From assembly GCA_964019695.1 (NCBI GenBank), contig OZ026526.1:6405254-6469253 (forward strand): a DNA stretch of 64,000 nt. Direction: 5' to 3'. The stretch's first letter is position 1, and the number at the start of each line of letters is the position of its first letter. Below are positions 1 through 9,449 of this stretch, in pieces. This DNA comes from Loripinus fragilis (lineage: Eukaryota > Mollusca > Bivalvia > Lucinida > Lucinidae). Below the pieces are notes generated by a model. It searched no databases. It was given only the letters and a program-made list of their open reading frames with translations, and was not told the origin of the DNA. The position numbers and the translations under genes were made by a program.

Positions 1-132
1 AAACAGTGACAAATTAACCCGTAGGTAAATGTAATATAATTGACAGCTTAGGCCGGATGCTGGGAGGAGCGAATGTAAATTTCGTCAGGTGTCAGTAACA
101 CGTGTTTATTTGCGCCTGCGCCATACTACAAG

Positions 133-236
133 CTAGATAAAGGATTTTTCCTCGGCTTTCTGTTTAAACCGCTCGGTGGGCTACACCCACCTCGCGGTTT
201 AAACAAGAAAGCCTCCGAAAAGTCTCTTTTATCTAT
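133..236. repeat. Foldback (inverted-repeat) element, about 104 bp
   Basis: Two arms of about 48-51 bp (133-180 and 186-236) are imperfect reverse complements around a 5-bp spacer. The inner arms are strongest: GGCTTTCTGTTTAAACCGCT on the left pairs with AGCCTTTC-type sequence through CGCGGTTTAAACAAGAAAGC on the right. The outer ends are TAGATAAAGG and CTTTTATCTA. The size and shape resemble a miniature foldback element. It sits in the intron before the first visible exon. No target duplication is obvious. Confidence 0.6.
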
Positions 237-316
237 TACTTAGAATTCAGTTACACAGTAAGCAATAAATGGACACACATTCCAAGTATGTTGGTCTATG
301 TAACGTTAAAATCTAC

Positions 317-425
317 TCTCGTTTTTAGCGTCTAACTGTTTGTTTGTCACCTTCCCATTGGTATCCTGGTCAGGTGTGGTACTTGATTGTATCGATTCCT
401 GATCTTTGCACCCTTACTTACTTTA
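317..425 (+). repeat. Dispersed repeat family R1, copy 1
   Basis: The segment CCCATTGGTATCCTGG and its flanks recur at 3282-3394 in the same orientation and in reverse complement at about 4320-4400. All three contain a conserved run ending in TGATCTTT(G/T)C near a CCCTTACTTACTTT end. It is a dispersed repeat, not a gene; the short frame through it is not conserved between copies. Confidence 0.7.
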
Positions 426-831
426 GAACTGTAGTATATATTTCAAAGCAGAGGAAACGTCATCTTAAAAATGTGCCTCTGTTAAGGGAAATATTAGGGA
501 GCATATTTCCCAAATGGGAGCATATGCTTTTATTTCCTTTCAAAGTAGCCCATATGGGAATAGATAATAACTCTAATAAATAACATTAAATTGAAAAAAC
601 ACGCCAATATGTCAATCTTTTAAAATCGGCAAATTTTGATGTCGCAAATATACAGTGGTTTACAGTAATACCCACTTGCTTGATACAAGAGAAGGTACGA
701 GTAATTATACTTTCAATTATACTTGTGAGTATATAACTTTTTAAATACATGTATACTCGTATGTTATAATCATAAAAACATTTCTGCATTCTAGTTATAC
801 ATACGTCAATATTTTTAATTTTCCCTTGCAG

Positions 832-1251
832 GTATCGGTTTGGGACTACTTTATCTTCCTGCAATTGTTTCAGTTGGATATTATTTCAAGAAGAAACGAG
901 CTCTTGCCACGGGCATTGCTGTATGTGGTAGTGGTGTTGGAGGGTTCGTGTTTGCCCCTCTCAGTGAGTTCCTTATAGAAATGTACACGTGGAAGGGAGC
1001 GATGTGGATTATCTCAGCAATCTGTCTAAATGGTGTTGTAGTAGCAGCCCTACTTCGCCCTCTAGAGACGGGGTCAAACCGAACAGGAGAAAATGAAAGA
1101 AAACAAGATGACAAACAGAATAAGGAGAGTTCAAAAAGCTCTGAACCAGAGAAGAAAATATGCTGTGATGTCTCAACCATATTTGAATTTTCCCTTTTGA
1201 AAAGTCCGACGTTTCTTGTTTATGGCTGTTCTTGCTTTCTGTGCATGCTAG
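832..1251 (+). CDS. SLC16/MCT-like transporter, internal exon 1 in window (TM4-TM6, central loop)
   Basis: This exon encodes part of a proton-linked monocarboxylate-transporter-like membrane protein of the SLC16 family (12-segment major facilitator fold, probably plasma membrane). It is bounded by an acceptor with a pyrimidine-rich tract ending TTTCCCTTGCAG (intron ends at 831) and a GTAGGG donor at 1252. Numbering the visible protein from here, residues 1-140 run GIGLGLLYLPAIVSVGYYF (TM4), then KKKRALATGIAVCGSG, which matches the second conserved MCT block at the TM4/TM5 boundary. TM5 and TM6 (GAMWIISAICLNGVVVAALL) follow, then a charged loop rich in E, K, S and N, the usual long cytoplasmic loop between TM6 and TM7. 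The phase is 1: the first codon is completed by a base from an upstream exon outside the window. The TM1 motif typical of the family lies in missing upstream exons. Family assignment is firm; the substrate cannot be read from the sequence. Confidence 0.9.
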
Positions 1252-2819
1252 GTAGGGAAGTACGTAAGGATATTCTAAGTGTTTTTCAGTATTTTATGTC
1301 CAGAATTAACGAATCGTCGAGCCCAGAATGAGTAGCTTTGACGATTTTATATACGAGGGATGATCCAAAGTTCCGATCCTGGAATGTAACCAGAAAATGC
1401 AACATGCAACATGCCTTGAAATTTTACAATAATAATAATATATTATTTGTCTATACAATGCTTTATCAAGTTCTATGTTACTTGAATGAGTGAACAGTAA
1501 TCTACCCCGAAATAGCAATACACTTAATGCACTGACCTATCAAGCAGAGTGTGCATATTAGAGACCTCACAATCAAGACAAGAGCAGTCTCAGCAATTCG
1601 TTTTTATGGCGTCTCAATGTTCATCCCTGGGCCAATATGTCCTGTACATATGTCAAACTTTCTATATGATCTGGGTTTCCTTGGCCCTTGAATGTATTGC
1701 TATGCAAATGTCAGCTATAATCAAATTTTGGACCACTTGAAGTTTTGATCGACCCATACTACCGTAACAACAGTTGTATTAAAGGTAAAAAACGATATGC
1801 AAACTTAGATAAACTGGCTTTTGTCAGAAGCAATTATAAATAGTCTGTATCATCAGAGACGGAAACTAACACACATAAGAAAATTAAAACGAGTCTACAA
1901 ATTAGGTCAATATTTGGTACACAAATTTGCACGTGTATATCTATTAATAAAACCCACTTAGTTGTCCAAAGGTGCACTATATCGTAAAATGATGCAATAT
2001 GGGATTAAATTGAGCAGAGCCTCTCAAAAATGTTTCAAGACCAATTATCGTTTAATGCAGGTTTCGAAATCATTAAGCTACCATTTGTCATAAGATCTTT
2101 GTTTGTCTGTTTTTGAGTGGCCGTTCTACACAGATTTTACTGATTTTATGTTCACTTGTGGATATCACATCAAAAATAGTAAGTGAGTATGATCAGGAAA
2201 TACCACAATCACAAACCGCAGACAACCCAATGCCACCGCGATGACGAGCCCCTCAACCATCACGAGACACCAGGAAGACAAATTAAGCAAAGCAACCAGC
2301 ATTCTTTTCCCCATCAAGATGATTGCAATACAAGAATGGACATAGCGTAACGTATAACAAAACATAGAGCAATTACAGACTCCCACAATGGGAGTAGCAA
2401 TAAACAAGATGTCAACAAAAGTCAAATCCTTATTAAGCGTTATCATCTATATATGTAAGTATGATCTTAAGGCCAACATTCACCACCCCACACATTGCGT
2501 GAAAAGCATAAGCAGCTACTTTATCATATTATAATATTTTCGAAATAGAGTCAACATTATTTTATCCTTTTTTTTTGCTTCAGCAATGCCCAAGATTATA
2601 ATTTTTTCATGCTAATCTCAACTGAATATCTCAACTGAGCATAACATTTCAACTGCTCATTAAAACTAAAATGCTGAATAAGACACTATCTTTCTTTCAA
2701 TATAAGATGTTGTATTTAACGAACAAATAAGGGCTGACAGGAACATCCAAGAAGACAGTGAAGAAGGCAATCAGATCTGTCCACCTGGGTTTAACTGTTG
2801 GGTTTCTTTGCTCCCGTAT
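1252..2819. other. Intron, mostly featureless
   Basis: This is the first part of the intron between exons 1 and 2. It is AT-rich and nothing in it is firmly identified. A 93-codon minus-strand frame at 2165-2446 is hydrophobic and is discussed under findings. No repeat shared with the rest of the window was recognised here. Confidence 0.5.
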
Positions 2820-3005
2820 TCAGTTTTATTTACTGTTGAGTCTTTATCTTTGCTTTATCTTCTTTTTATTTCTTGATTTATATGTTCTTGGAGATGATGC
2901 AATGATAAGTCTTACATGCATTTCCAAATATCTATGTGTCTTGATCCACATCTGAATTAAGGGTGAGGCTGGCACCGTGAAACCGGTTTCAGCCCTCCAG
3001 TAAAA
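2820..3005 (+). repeat. Dispersed repeat family R2, forward copy (inverted partner at 5898-6073)
   Basis: This segment runs from a TTTACTGTTGAGTCTTTATC motif through a T-rich stretch to CTTGATCCACATCTGAATTA and a CCGGTTTCAGCC box. The same order appears in reverse complement at 5898-6073. The two copies face each other about 2.9 kb apart around exon 2. Confidence 0.75.
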
Positions 3006-3190
3006 TATTTTTACTGACCGTTCTAAGGCGGTATTCTTTTGTGGATCATCTGTGTTATTTATGTTTTGTGTTTGTGTCTTGATCCACATCTGAACTAAGG
3101 GTGAGGTTGGCGTGCCATGTAACCGGTTTAAGCCTTTCAGTAAAATATTATTACTAACCATTCCAAGACGGTACTTCTTTTGTGGATCAT
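2938..3190 (+). repeat. Tandem duplication of an approximately 140-bp repeat unit
   Basis: Two direct copies start at about 2938 and 3078. Each begins with TGTCTTGATCCACATCTGAA, followed by GGGTGAGG(C/T)TGGC, an ACCGGTTT(C/A)AGCC box, AGTAAAATATT(T/A)TTACT and TTTTGTGGATCAT. The arrangement resembles a repeat common in bivalve genomes as I remember them; a repeat-library search would be needed to name it. Confidence 0.75.
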
Positions 3191-3394
3191 TTATGTTTTT
3201 CTGTCTTGTGTTTGTTATGCCTTTGTGCGTATCTGTTTTTTTGTGGCTTGTGGTCACCTGCTGGAAAGAGCTGACCTCTTGGCTCTCGTTTGTGGTGTCT
3301 AACTGTGATTTTGCCATTTTCCCATTGGTATCCTGGGTCAGGTGTGGTACTTGATCGTATCGTTTCCTGATCTTTTCACCCTTACTTACTTTTC
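3170..3394 (+). repeat. Dispersed repeat R1, extended copy (inverted partner at about 4310-4640)
   Basis: From TTCTTTTGTGGATCATTTAT through GGTCACCTGCTGGAAAGAGC, CTCTCGTTTGTGGTGTCTAA and GGTATCCTGGGTCAGG, this block recurs in reverse complement at about 4310-4640. There the markers appear as CAGGTGATCATAAGACAGCA and ATCTGACCCAGGATACTAAT. The two copies flank exon 2 as an inverted pair. Confidence 0.7.
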
Positions 3395-3458
3395 TTCAGC
3401 GCGATTATTGCTAATCAAATAAGGACAAAAAAAGAAACATGTCTCAAACTGTGACTTA

Positions 3459-3512
3459 ACACACACACACACACACGCACGCACGCATGCACGCACGCAC
3501 GCACGCACGCGG
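3459..3512. repeat. Compound microsatellite (AC)n then (GCAC)n
   Basis: An AC dinucleotide run passes into repeated GCAC/GCATGCAC units. It is intronic. The short frame on the opposite strand through this run (3386-3571) is purely repeat-derived. Confidence 0.95.
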
Positions 3513-3873
3513 AAGCACAAGCACAGATCTTGTGAAAACAGAGTTAAAACAGCAGAAAATGATTTACGCAATGTATGATATCGATATGCAATATTTAAGT
3601 TACACAGCAGTCAAACATATTGTTTATTTTGATGTAATTGCTAATACAGATGATTCAAAGATGCATGATAATTGGATTATACTATTTTCATAGAAACAGG
3701 TAAATTGCGATGTATAGTATACTGCAGTAAATGATATACTGTATAAAGTACCCATTACCTGGATTTGTTCATATTTTTTGTTTACAACGATTCTCCTCTA
3801 TCTTTGAATCAACAGTTAAGTAGATCATAATGTATCTTATTGATAACTTGAATAAACCTATTTTTGTTTTCAG

Positions 3874-4143
3874 GCTTTTACATTCCATTCACATACCTCC
3901 CCGATCTGGCAATAGATTATGGAATGACGCCACAGCAAAGCGCTCATTTGATTTCAATCATTGGGATCTTCAACACTGTGTCACGTGTCCTGGTTGGCTG
4001 GTTGGCTGACCAACATTGGGCTGATGCTCTCATTCTCAACAGTGTGGCATTAGTGATGGGTGGAGTGTCTACCATGTTTGTGCCATATTATAGCAGTTTT
4101 AGCATGATGGCCGTGTATTCAGCAGTGTTTGGAGTTGCAATTG
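3874..4143 (+). CDS. SLC16/MCT-like transporter, internal exon 2 in window (TM7-TM10)
   Basis: The acceptor is TTTTTGTTTTCAG ending at 3873 and the donor is GTAGAA at 4144. Joined to the previous exon, the split glycine codon gives CFLCMLGFYIPFTYLPDLA (residues about 134-153), a characteristic SLC16 TM7 sequence. Residues 160-186, PQQSAHLISIIGIFNTVSRV onward to GWLAD, form TM8. In MCT1 this helix carries an Asp and an Arg four residues apart that are important for proton-coupled transport. Here the Arg is kept (R178) and the Asp position reads Asn (N174), as in some orphan or non-classical SLC16 members. TM9 (ALILNSVALVMGGVSTMFV) and the start of TM10 follow. Exon phase is the same as at all the other junctions. 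A 12/14/9-like subgroup is possible from the TM8 sequence, but that is a memory-based inference. Confidence 0.9.
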
Positions 4144-4175
4144 GTAGAATATCTAATTAAGAACACAAAATTTTT

Positions 4176-4214
4176 TCTCTCTCTCTCCCTCTCTCTCCTC
4201 TACCTCTCTCTCTC
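4176..4214. repeat. Polypyrimidine (CT)n microsatellite
   Basis: An imperfect CT run follows about 30 bp after the donor of exon 2, with a purine-rich (GA/GAAA) run on the same strand at about 4296-4320. Opposed polypyrimidine and polypurine tracts this close to a donor could affect splicing; no direct evidence of that is visible. Confidence 0.9.
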
Positions 4215-4309
4215 GTTTGATCACATACGATCATATTGTAACTAAATGATCATAATTATGGCACTTGGTAAAATGACAAGGCTTGTTTGAATATAAAAGA
4301 AGAGAGAAA

Positions 4310-4640
4310 GAAAGAAAGAGGGCAAAGATCAGGAATCGATACAATCAAGCACCACATCTGACCCAGGATACTAATGAGAAAGTGACTAATTCACAGTTAG
4401 GCATCACAAACGAGAACACAAAGGCAAAGTTCTGGAATGGATACACTGAAGTAGCACCGCCCCTAAACACCATAGGGAAAGTGACAAACTCACAAGAAAA
4501 CACAGCACAAAAGAGAGCAAAGGCGTCATTCCTTTCTCAGCAGGTGATCATAAGACAGCAAGAAACAGATAAGACATCATAACAAAGACACACCACCTGA
4601 AACATAAATAGCATAAAGGATCCACAAAATAAGCACCTCA
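4310..4640 (-). repeat. Dispersed repeat R1, inverted and internally duplicated copy
   Basis: This is the reverse complement of 3170-3394. Within it, a second diverged copy of the core box, centred near 4430-4490 with GGGAAAGTGACAAACTCAC, lies next to the first near 4330-4400, giving a dimeric arrangement. The plus-strand open frame here (4283-4582) is simply the antisense of the repeat. Confidence 0.65.
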
Positions 4641-5897
4641 CATTGGAATTCATGTAATGCTGAGCAAGTGACCCGGATTTGTTGAGACCTTATTTTCAAT
4701 ACTACTGAATACAGTTCTGATTAACGATTAAAAGGGTTAAAGGTTGTGCAAGTCGTACGTATTTGCACAAATCAAATCAAATGGTTTGTAAATATAGGGA
4801 CTTTGGTTACAGTTTTTGTTAAGAACAACACCAACAAAAGAAACCAAACAACAATTACAACAACAACATAATATCATATGAAGTATATGTCGAAATAAAA
4901 GCATTTTACTTTCATAGTCGACAATTGAACGTCAACCAAAATACACGTGTGGCTTTCAATATGTAATGAAAACTGGCCAATAAATCCAAAACTTATTTAT
5001 TTATACACTTCATAATTACTTTCACTGAAATGTATGTTTCTTGGCTTGCAAGGGCAATTTACACAAGCCGTTTTCAAGATAGGGTACTGAGACACACTGC
5101 GATATGAAATGAAACAGTGTTTTTGAAAGCAGATTACTACATGAACTAGGGATGTTTTCAGCCTGCTTCTTTACGTGGTAAGATATTTTGGTTATTAATA
5201 ACTGGAAAAATCTTTGATATTGCTTTATATTTTACAAAATAATGAGCCTATCAGTTTGATTAAAATCCTCCATTTATGCCATATTCTTTGGCGTTCAGTT
5301 GACGTAGTCGTTTTTTTCCTGAATGATTACATAGCGAAAAATGTAAACGAAAAGCGCTTGTAACATTTCTTTGGGTCAAAATTGTGATCGTTTGCAAGTA
5401 ATACAGCCCTTTATGAAATTCCATCATTTTTCTCACCGATAAAGTACCTATTAACATGCCAAAAATCTGGGAGGCCAATTTCAGAGTACAAAAACAATAA
5501 GAAACGAAATCGGCATACCACTAAGATGAGATACTCCTAAGGCTTGCTGCCGATGCACTGTGTGTATTGAAACTTCGATACAATCAAAATTGGTCCTTTC
5601 CTGATACAAGGTCAAAATGCCACTTTTCAAGAAACATGCATATTTAAACGTCAACGTGAAAGGGGGTGACGTAATGAAAGCGTCTCACGAGAAATCGGTA
5701 CTGATTAAAAATTTGCAGCGTTTTAGCAGGTAAAAATGAACTGAGTTCGAAAACTATTGATATGTGATTCGTGTTCGTTAAATGTTTGTTTTAGAAAATA
5801 AAGCATATCTGCCTACCTTTTTTACAATGTCTTTTTGCAATCCGGTGGAAAATATTAATTTACAGTGTATATGAGAATGCTTAAAGAAAACATCACA
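4641..5897. other. Intron between exons 2 and 3, no recognised feature
   Basis: This is AT-rich intronic sequence. The short open frames (for example 5260-5478 on the minus strand) have no recognisable motif, and I see no internal repeats longer than simple A/T tracts. Confidence 0.5.
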
Positions 5898-6073
5898 CTG
5901 GAGGGCTTAAACTAGTTTTATGGTACCAACATCTCCCTTACTTCTGATGTGGATCAAGACAAATAGATGTTTGGTTCGCATGAAAGATCCCTAACTTTTT
6001 CATGCATCATCTCCTAAAACATATTAATCAAGAAAAAAGGAGATAAAACAAAGATAAGGACTCAACAGTACAT
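5898..6073 (-). repeat. Dispersed repeat family R2, inverted copy
   Basis: Reverse complement of 2820-3005. CTGGAGGGCTTAAACTAG and GATGTGGATCAAGACAA, then a TTAATCAAGAAAAAAGGAGA run and GATAAGGACTCAACAGTA, mirror the forward copy in order. The copy ends about 215 bp before exon 3. Confidence 0.75.
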
Positions 6074-6289
6074 ACAACTAAATATTGTACTTCAATTTAA
6101 AGTAAGAATGAATACAATCAAATCGGTTTATCAACATAGACTTTGGGTGTACATAACATACATGTACTGAATAAATTGACAGGCAGCCAAAATTACCAAT
6201 TGTGGGGACCAGACTACACGGATACGAATACTGGTGTGAGCTTTTAGCTCAAAACATAAAAAACAATTCACATACATTTCCTTTTTCAG

Positions 6290-6415
6290 CTGTATTTGTG
6301 TCCCTCTGGTCTATCATTGTAGCTGAACTTCTTGGAATTGGAAAGCTGACGTCATCATTTGGACTCGTAACGATGTGTTCAGGACTTTCAGCATTCATTG
6401 GTGCTCCTATTGCAG
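6290..6415 (+). CDS. SLC16/MCT-like transporter, internal exon 3 in window (TM10-TM11)
   Basis: This short 126-nt exon starts after the CCTTTTTCAG acceptor at 6289. The split alanine codon gives VFGVAIAVFVSLWSIIVAEL across the junction (TM10), then LGIGKLTSSFGLVTMCSGLS (TM11) and AFIGAPIAG, a conserved SLC16 sequence. The exon must end at 6415, because the next exon begins with the two bases that complete the glycine of PIAG. The base after the junction opens GCAAGC, so the donor is GC rather than GT (CAG|GCAAGC), a good match to the known minor GC-AG class. The reading frame that continues past 6415 reaches a stop at 6424-6426 (AAGCATTGA), so intron retention would truncate the protein before TM12. 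Confidence 0.88.
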
Positions 6416-6559
6416 GCAAGCATTGATAAATTCTTAGATGTGTATCAAATGCTTCTATAACCTTATCCTATTTTTCGAAACAATATTAATACAAAATTAA
6501 TTTTCACACTGGCCACTCATTGTTTCATGTAAAAGTTTGATAATGCCCATATGTCCCAA

Positions 6560-7835
6560 AACTAATTATACCCCGCCATTTATGCCAAGAGGTACATACA
6601 TTTTGTCTTTCTGTTCGTCCATTTGTATGTCTATTCGTTCGTTTGTACTTCTGACAAAGTTTTGGTTAAAGTTTATCCAGTGGCTTATATCTCATTAACC
6701 ACTTATCAGCAATCATTCCTATTTGAACCACAGTTACCCTGGAAGGTTGGCATTTACGTCATAACTCCAGACCATTGGTCCTTATCCTTGGGTTGGGCTG
6801 GGGTTAAATTCTAGGACATTTTTAAAAACTGCAATTCTGTTTTTCTGACTTATGCAGATATCTAACCAACCATGTATCAGAAAGCATTCGCATTTCGACA
6901 AATGGTACTATCTAAAGTAGCCCTTTCTGTATTTCGAAATGATCTGTATGTCAACTTATTGTATTATATGTACACATGTTTTATACAAAAATGAAATAAA
7001 ATTTTATACTAAAGTAGCCTTGGGCTCAATGGATTCCGACCTAGAGGCCAAAATCCAGGACATCTTAAGAGTTTTTTTTTCAATATAATCATTAGTTTTA
7101 ACAGCAAGTACTATATATATAGTGCTGACTTTTTCTGTGTGACTTCAGGGTGGGGCTGGAGGGTAACACCTAGGACACCCTTAACGTGATGTTCTATTGT
7201 TTCTGAATTATCTCGAAAGAACATACATTGGCTTCAAGGAATTATGCAGATATTTTATCAACCATTTATTAAAAAGCATTCATATTTTGGCAATTGGTAT
7301 CATTCATGGCTGGCTTCCAGTCGACAGCTTCAGACACTTGAGTTCATGTCCCAGAGTTCGGATGCGGCTAGAGATCTTGATCTATGCCATCTTTAACGTT
7401 CGTCTTTTAACGAATCATTAACAAATACTATTTTATGCGGAATTCTTCTTTATTGTGACTTCATGACCCAGGATGGGGATAGAGGTCAAAATCTAGGACA
7501 CTTTTAAAAAGTGCTTAATATCCAATTTTCCTACATGCTTATATCTTACCAACCATTCATTACATTATAAGAAACATTCGTATTTGGACAATTGGTAGCA
7601 TGCATAGCTGCATTCTACTTGGCAGTTTCAGACTCATGGATGTATGCCTGAAAGTGGGGCTAGAGGTCAAAATCTAGGACATCTTTAGATCTTTGTTGGT
7701 AAGTTGGGCTTCTTTCATGGAATCATTTGTATTTGAACAGCAGGTACTATTTAGGATTGACATTTGCTCTGTGCCTTCAGAACCGAGGGTTTAATGGCCA
7801 AGGGTGGGCTATAGGTCAAAGTCTAGTTTCACACA
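6560..7835. repeat. Degenerate repeat cluster in the last intron
   Basis: Several diverged copies of a unit occur in tandem. The recurring markers are (C/T)TAGGACA(T/C) preceded by a GGTCAAAATC-like box at about 6812, 7056, 7172, 7493 and 7673; AACCATT.AT.A.AAA.CATTC at about 6870, 7258 and 7550; and a TTTGGACAATTGGTA-like box after each. Spacing is irregular (about 115-320 bp), so the array is old or interrupted. No coding sequence is recognised. Confidence 0.6.
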
Positions 7836-8007
7836 ACACCCGTAACAGAGTTGACATTCATGGCATTTTTCTAGTTTACGTATAAGATTCTGTAGAAACG
7901 TGTGCCTATTTCATTTTCTTTTTAAAATATTAATAAACAATTCATGTTCCCTCTAAAACCTTGCTATGTCTGTGGACATTATTGTTAAGAATGCGATGGT
8001 ATTGTCA

Positions 8008-8231
8008 TGCGCGGATCCAGAAATATTTTTTCAGAGGGTGTCCAATTTCGACAATTTTTGTAGTTGATGTTAGGATCCAAATACCACTAATTTCAGACCA
8101 TCATCGAATGATGGCTGGGTAGTTTGTGCTTTGTTAGGGGATCCCGACCAGTATTGCTAAGACACCCTATATTTTTGTGATTTTTAGGGGGGGGGGGGTC
8201 CGGACCCCTGTCCCCCCTCTGGATCCGCGCA
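8008..8231. mobile_element. MITE-like element with 14-bp perfect terminal inverted repeats
   Basis: The left end TGCGCGGATCCAGA (8008-8021) is the exact reverse complement of the right end (8218-8231). The element is about 224 bp with no coding capacity. Just inside the right end, a 12-bp G run (8187-8198), a TCCGGA centre and a C-rich run form a hairpin. A 'ggatcc-ag' terminus with a G-rich interior is a form I associate with widespread animal MITEs. No clear target-site duplication is visible in the flanks (TTGTCA on the left, TTATTG on the right). It is intronic, about 90 bp upstream of the last acceptor. Confidence 0.8.
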
Positions 8232-8323
8232 TTATTGTTGTTTTCGTTAGAAATAAGCAAAAGAAAATAGTATTACCTCGCGTAGACTATTGCATTTATA
8301 GGATTTATGTCACTTTACTTCAG

Positions 8324-8505
8324 GTGCGTTATCAGACGCCACGGGGAACTACTTTGGAGCCTTCTGCCTTGCCGGTGCAGCCATTTGTCTCTCAGGGATT
8401 ATTTGTTTACCGCTGCGGAAGATATCAACTTGGGAAAATCGTAGGAAATATCAGAGGGACGAGGATCTAAACGTACTTGTAGTATCATCGCAAAAATCAC
8501 ATTAG
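8324..8505 (+). CDS. SLC16/MCT-like transporter, terminal exon (TM12, C-terminal tail, stop)
   Basis: The acceptor is CACTTTACTTCAG ending at 8323. Read in the phase set by the previous exon, the sequence gives GALSDATGNYFGAFCLAGAA, then ICLSGIICLPLRKI (TM12) and a hydrophilic tail of about 26 residues ending ...SSQKSH, with TAG at 8503-8505. The segment from PIAG through ALSDATGNY to the TM12 helix is the usual SLC16 end. The tail is short compared with many family members. This frame lacks an initiator methionine and is hidden behind an open frame in another phase (8177-8470) that is not the gene. An intronic MITE-like element ends only about 90 bp upstream of the acceptor. Confidence 0.88.
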
Positions 8506-9449
8506 CTCAAAGACAATTGACAGATGGTTTTCTTCATGTGTAACATTGATAATCATGATAATATACACGACTTGACCGCAGGTGCTATATTACGAGTCAA
8601 CATTTCAGCAAAAGCCTGCAATAAACCTTCTACCTGGTTCCACGGAGCTTTGAATATATATATTATATATAATAACTTGTCTGTAGCAAATTCTAGATTT
8701 GCCGTTTGTATAGCTAAGGCATATGGCTTAAGTAGCGACTGTGGTCTACTTTACTGACCTTCAGTTGTAAAAATCGAGGTAGTGCTGATGGCACGTGAAC
8801 CATGGTCGCAAATTAAGGCATTGGACCCTGCATAAGAAATTAATTTGTGTAAATGATTATACAAAATAATAATGCCATTGACAAGTCAATCATTGGTCGA
8901 TTGTATAGCCCAGGTGTGTATTTTTGGTAGCGACTGTGGTTTACGTGACCAACTGTCAGTTGTAGTAATTGAGCTGAAGCTGACGACGCGTGAACCATAG
9001 TCACAATTGAAATTCATTGGACCTGGCATTTGAATCTATTTGGTGTAAAATATCTTAGACAAGTTTTATACTAGCTGCTAGTAAAGCTCAGGTATAACAT
9101 TTTAGTGGTGGCTGTGGTTTGCTTGACCAACCGTCAGTTGTAGCAATTGGGCTGAATCTGAAGTAACGTGAATCATAGCCGCAATTGAAATTTCATTGGA
9201 TCTTGCATGAGAAGTTATTTGGTATAAATAAAGTTCAGGAATACCACTACAGATTATCAAAAGTGTCGATGTCTTACTTTTGAAAATGAAATTTGTTCAT
9301 GATATCAAGTAGAATACTCCTGTTTGATAATATCATTGGACGCATTATTAGTGCTGTATATATGTATATATGAATTATGTTTTTTTTTTGCATTGTTTAA
9401 TATGTATTTATCAAACCATTGTATGTTCTTCACTTGTGGAGGAAATAAA
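8506..9449 (+). other. Probable 3' UTR and candidate polyadenylation signals
   Basis: Following the stop at 8505, AATAAA hexamers occur at 8620-8625, 9227-9232 and 9444-9449. The last lies after a T-rich stretch and a stable-looking GGAGG context. Which one is used cannot be decided from sequence. The short plus-strand frame at 8524-8757 has no recognisable product. Confidence 0.4.
8727..9232 (+). repeat. Three tandem diverged copies of a 178-195-bp repeat in the 3' flank
   Basis: Copies begin at about 8727, 8922 and 9100 with (T/A)AGT(A/G)GCGACTGTGGT-type starts. Each continues with TGACC(T/A)(T/A)C.GTCAGTTGTA, a GTGAA(C/T)CAT(A/G)G box and TTGGA(C/T)C(C/T)(T/G)GCAT. The spacing is 195 and 178 bp. 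They may lie within the 3' UTR of the transporter if the distal polyadenylation site is used. Confidence 0.8.

Larger units (their letters stand above)
1..831 (+). other. Intron (5' end outside window), with foldback and dispersed-repeat copies
   Basis: This is the intron that ends at the acceptor before 832. Apart from the foldback at 133-236 and the dispersed repeat at 317-425, I see no exon-like sequence. In particular there is no trace of the MCT TM1 motif, so the preceding coding exon lies upstream of the window. The stretch 430-831 is AT-rich with no recognisable feature. Confidence 0.6.

Noticed and set aside
881..1180. 99-codon minus-strand frame
   Set aside because: Antisense shadow of the first visible transporter exon.
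1252..1331. Extension of the first transporter exon to the stop at 1329
   Set aside because: The sequence after 1251 (REVRKDILS...) departs from the SLC16 pattern, and a GTAGGG donor plus a frame-consistent next exon restore the TM7 sequence.
4283..4582. 99-codon lysine/glutamine-rich plus-strand frame
   Set aside because: It is the antisense of dispersed repeat R1, including a GA-rich microsatellite at its start.
8177..8470. 97-codon plus-strand frame over the last exon
   Set aside because: It begins inside the MITE-like element and reads the exon in the wrong phase. The correct phase gives a clear SLC16 C-terminus ending at 8505.
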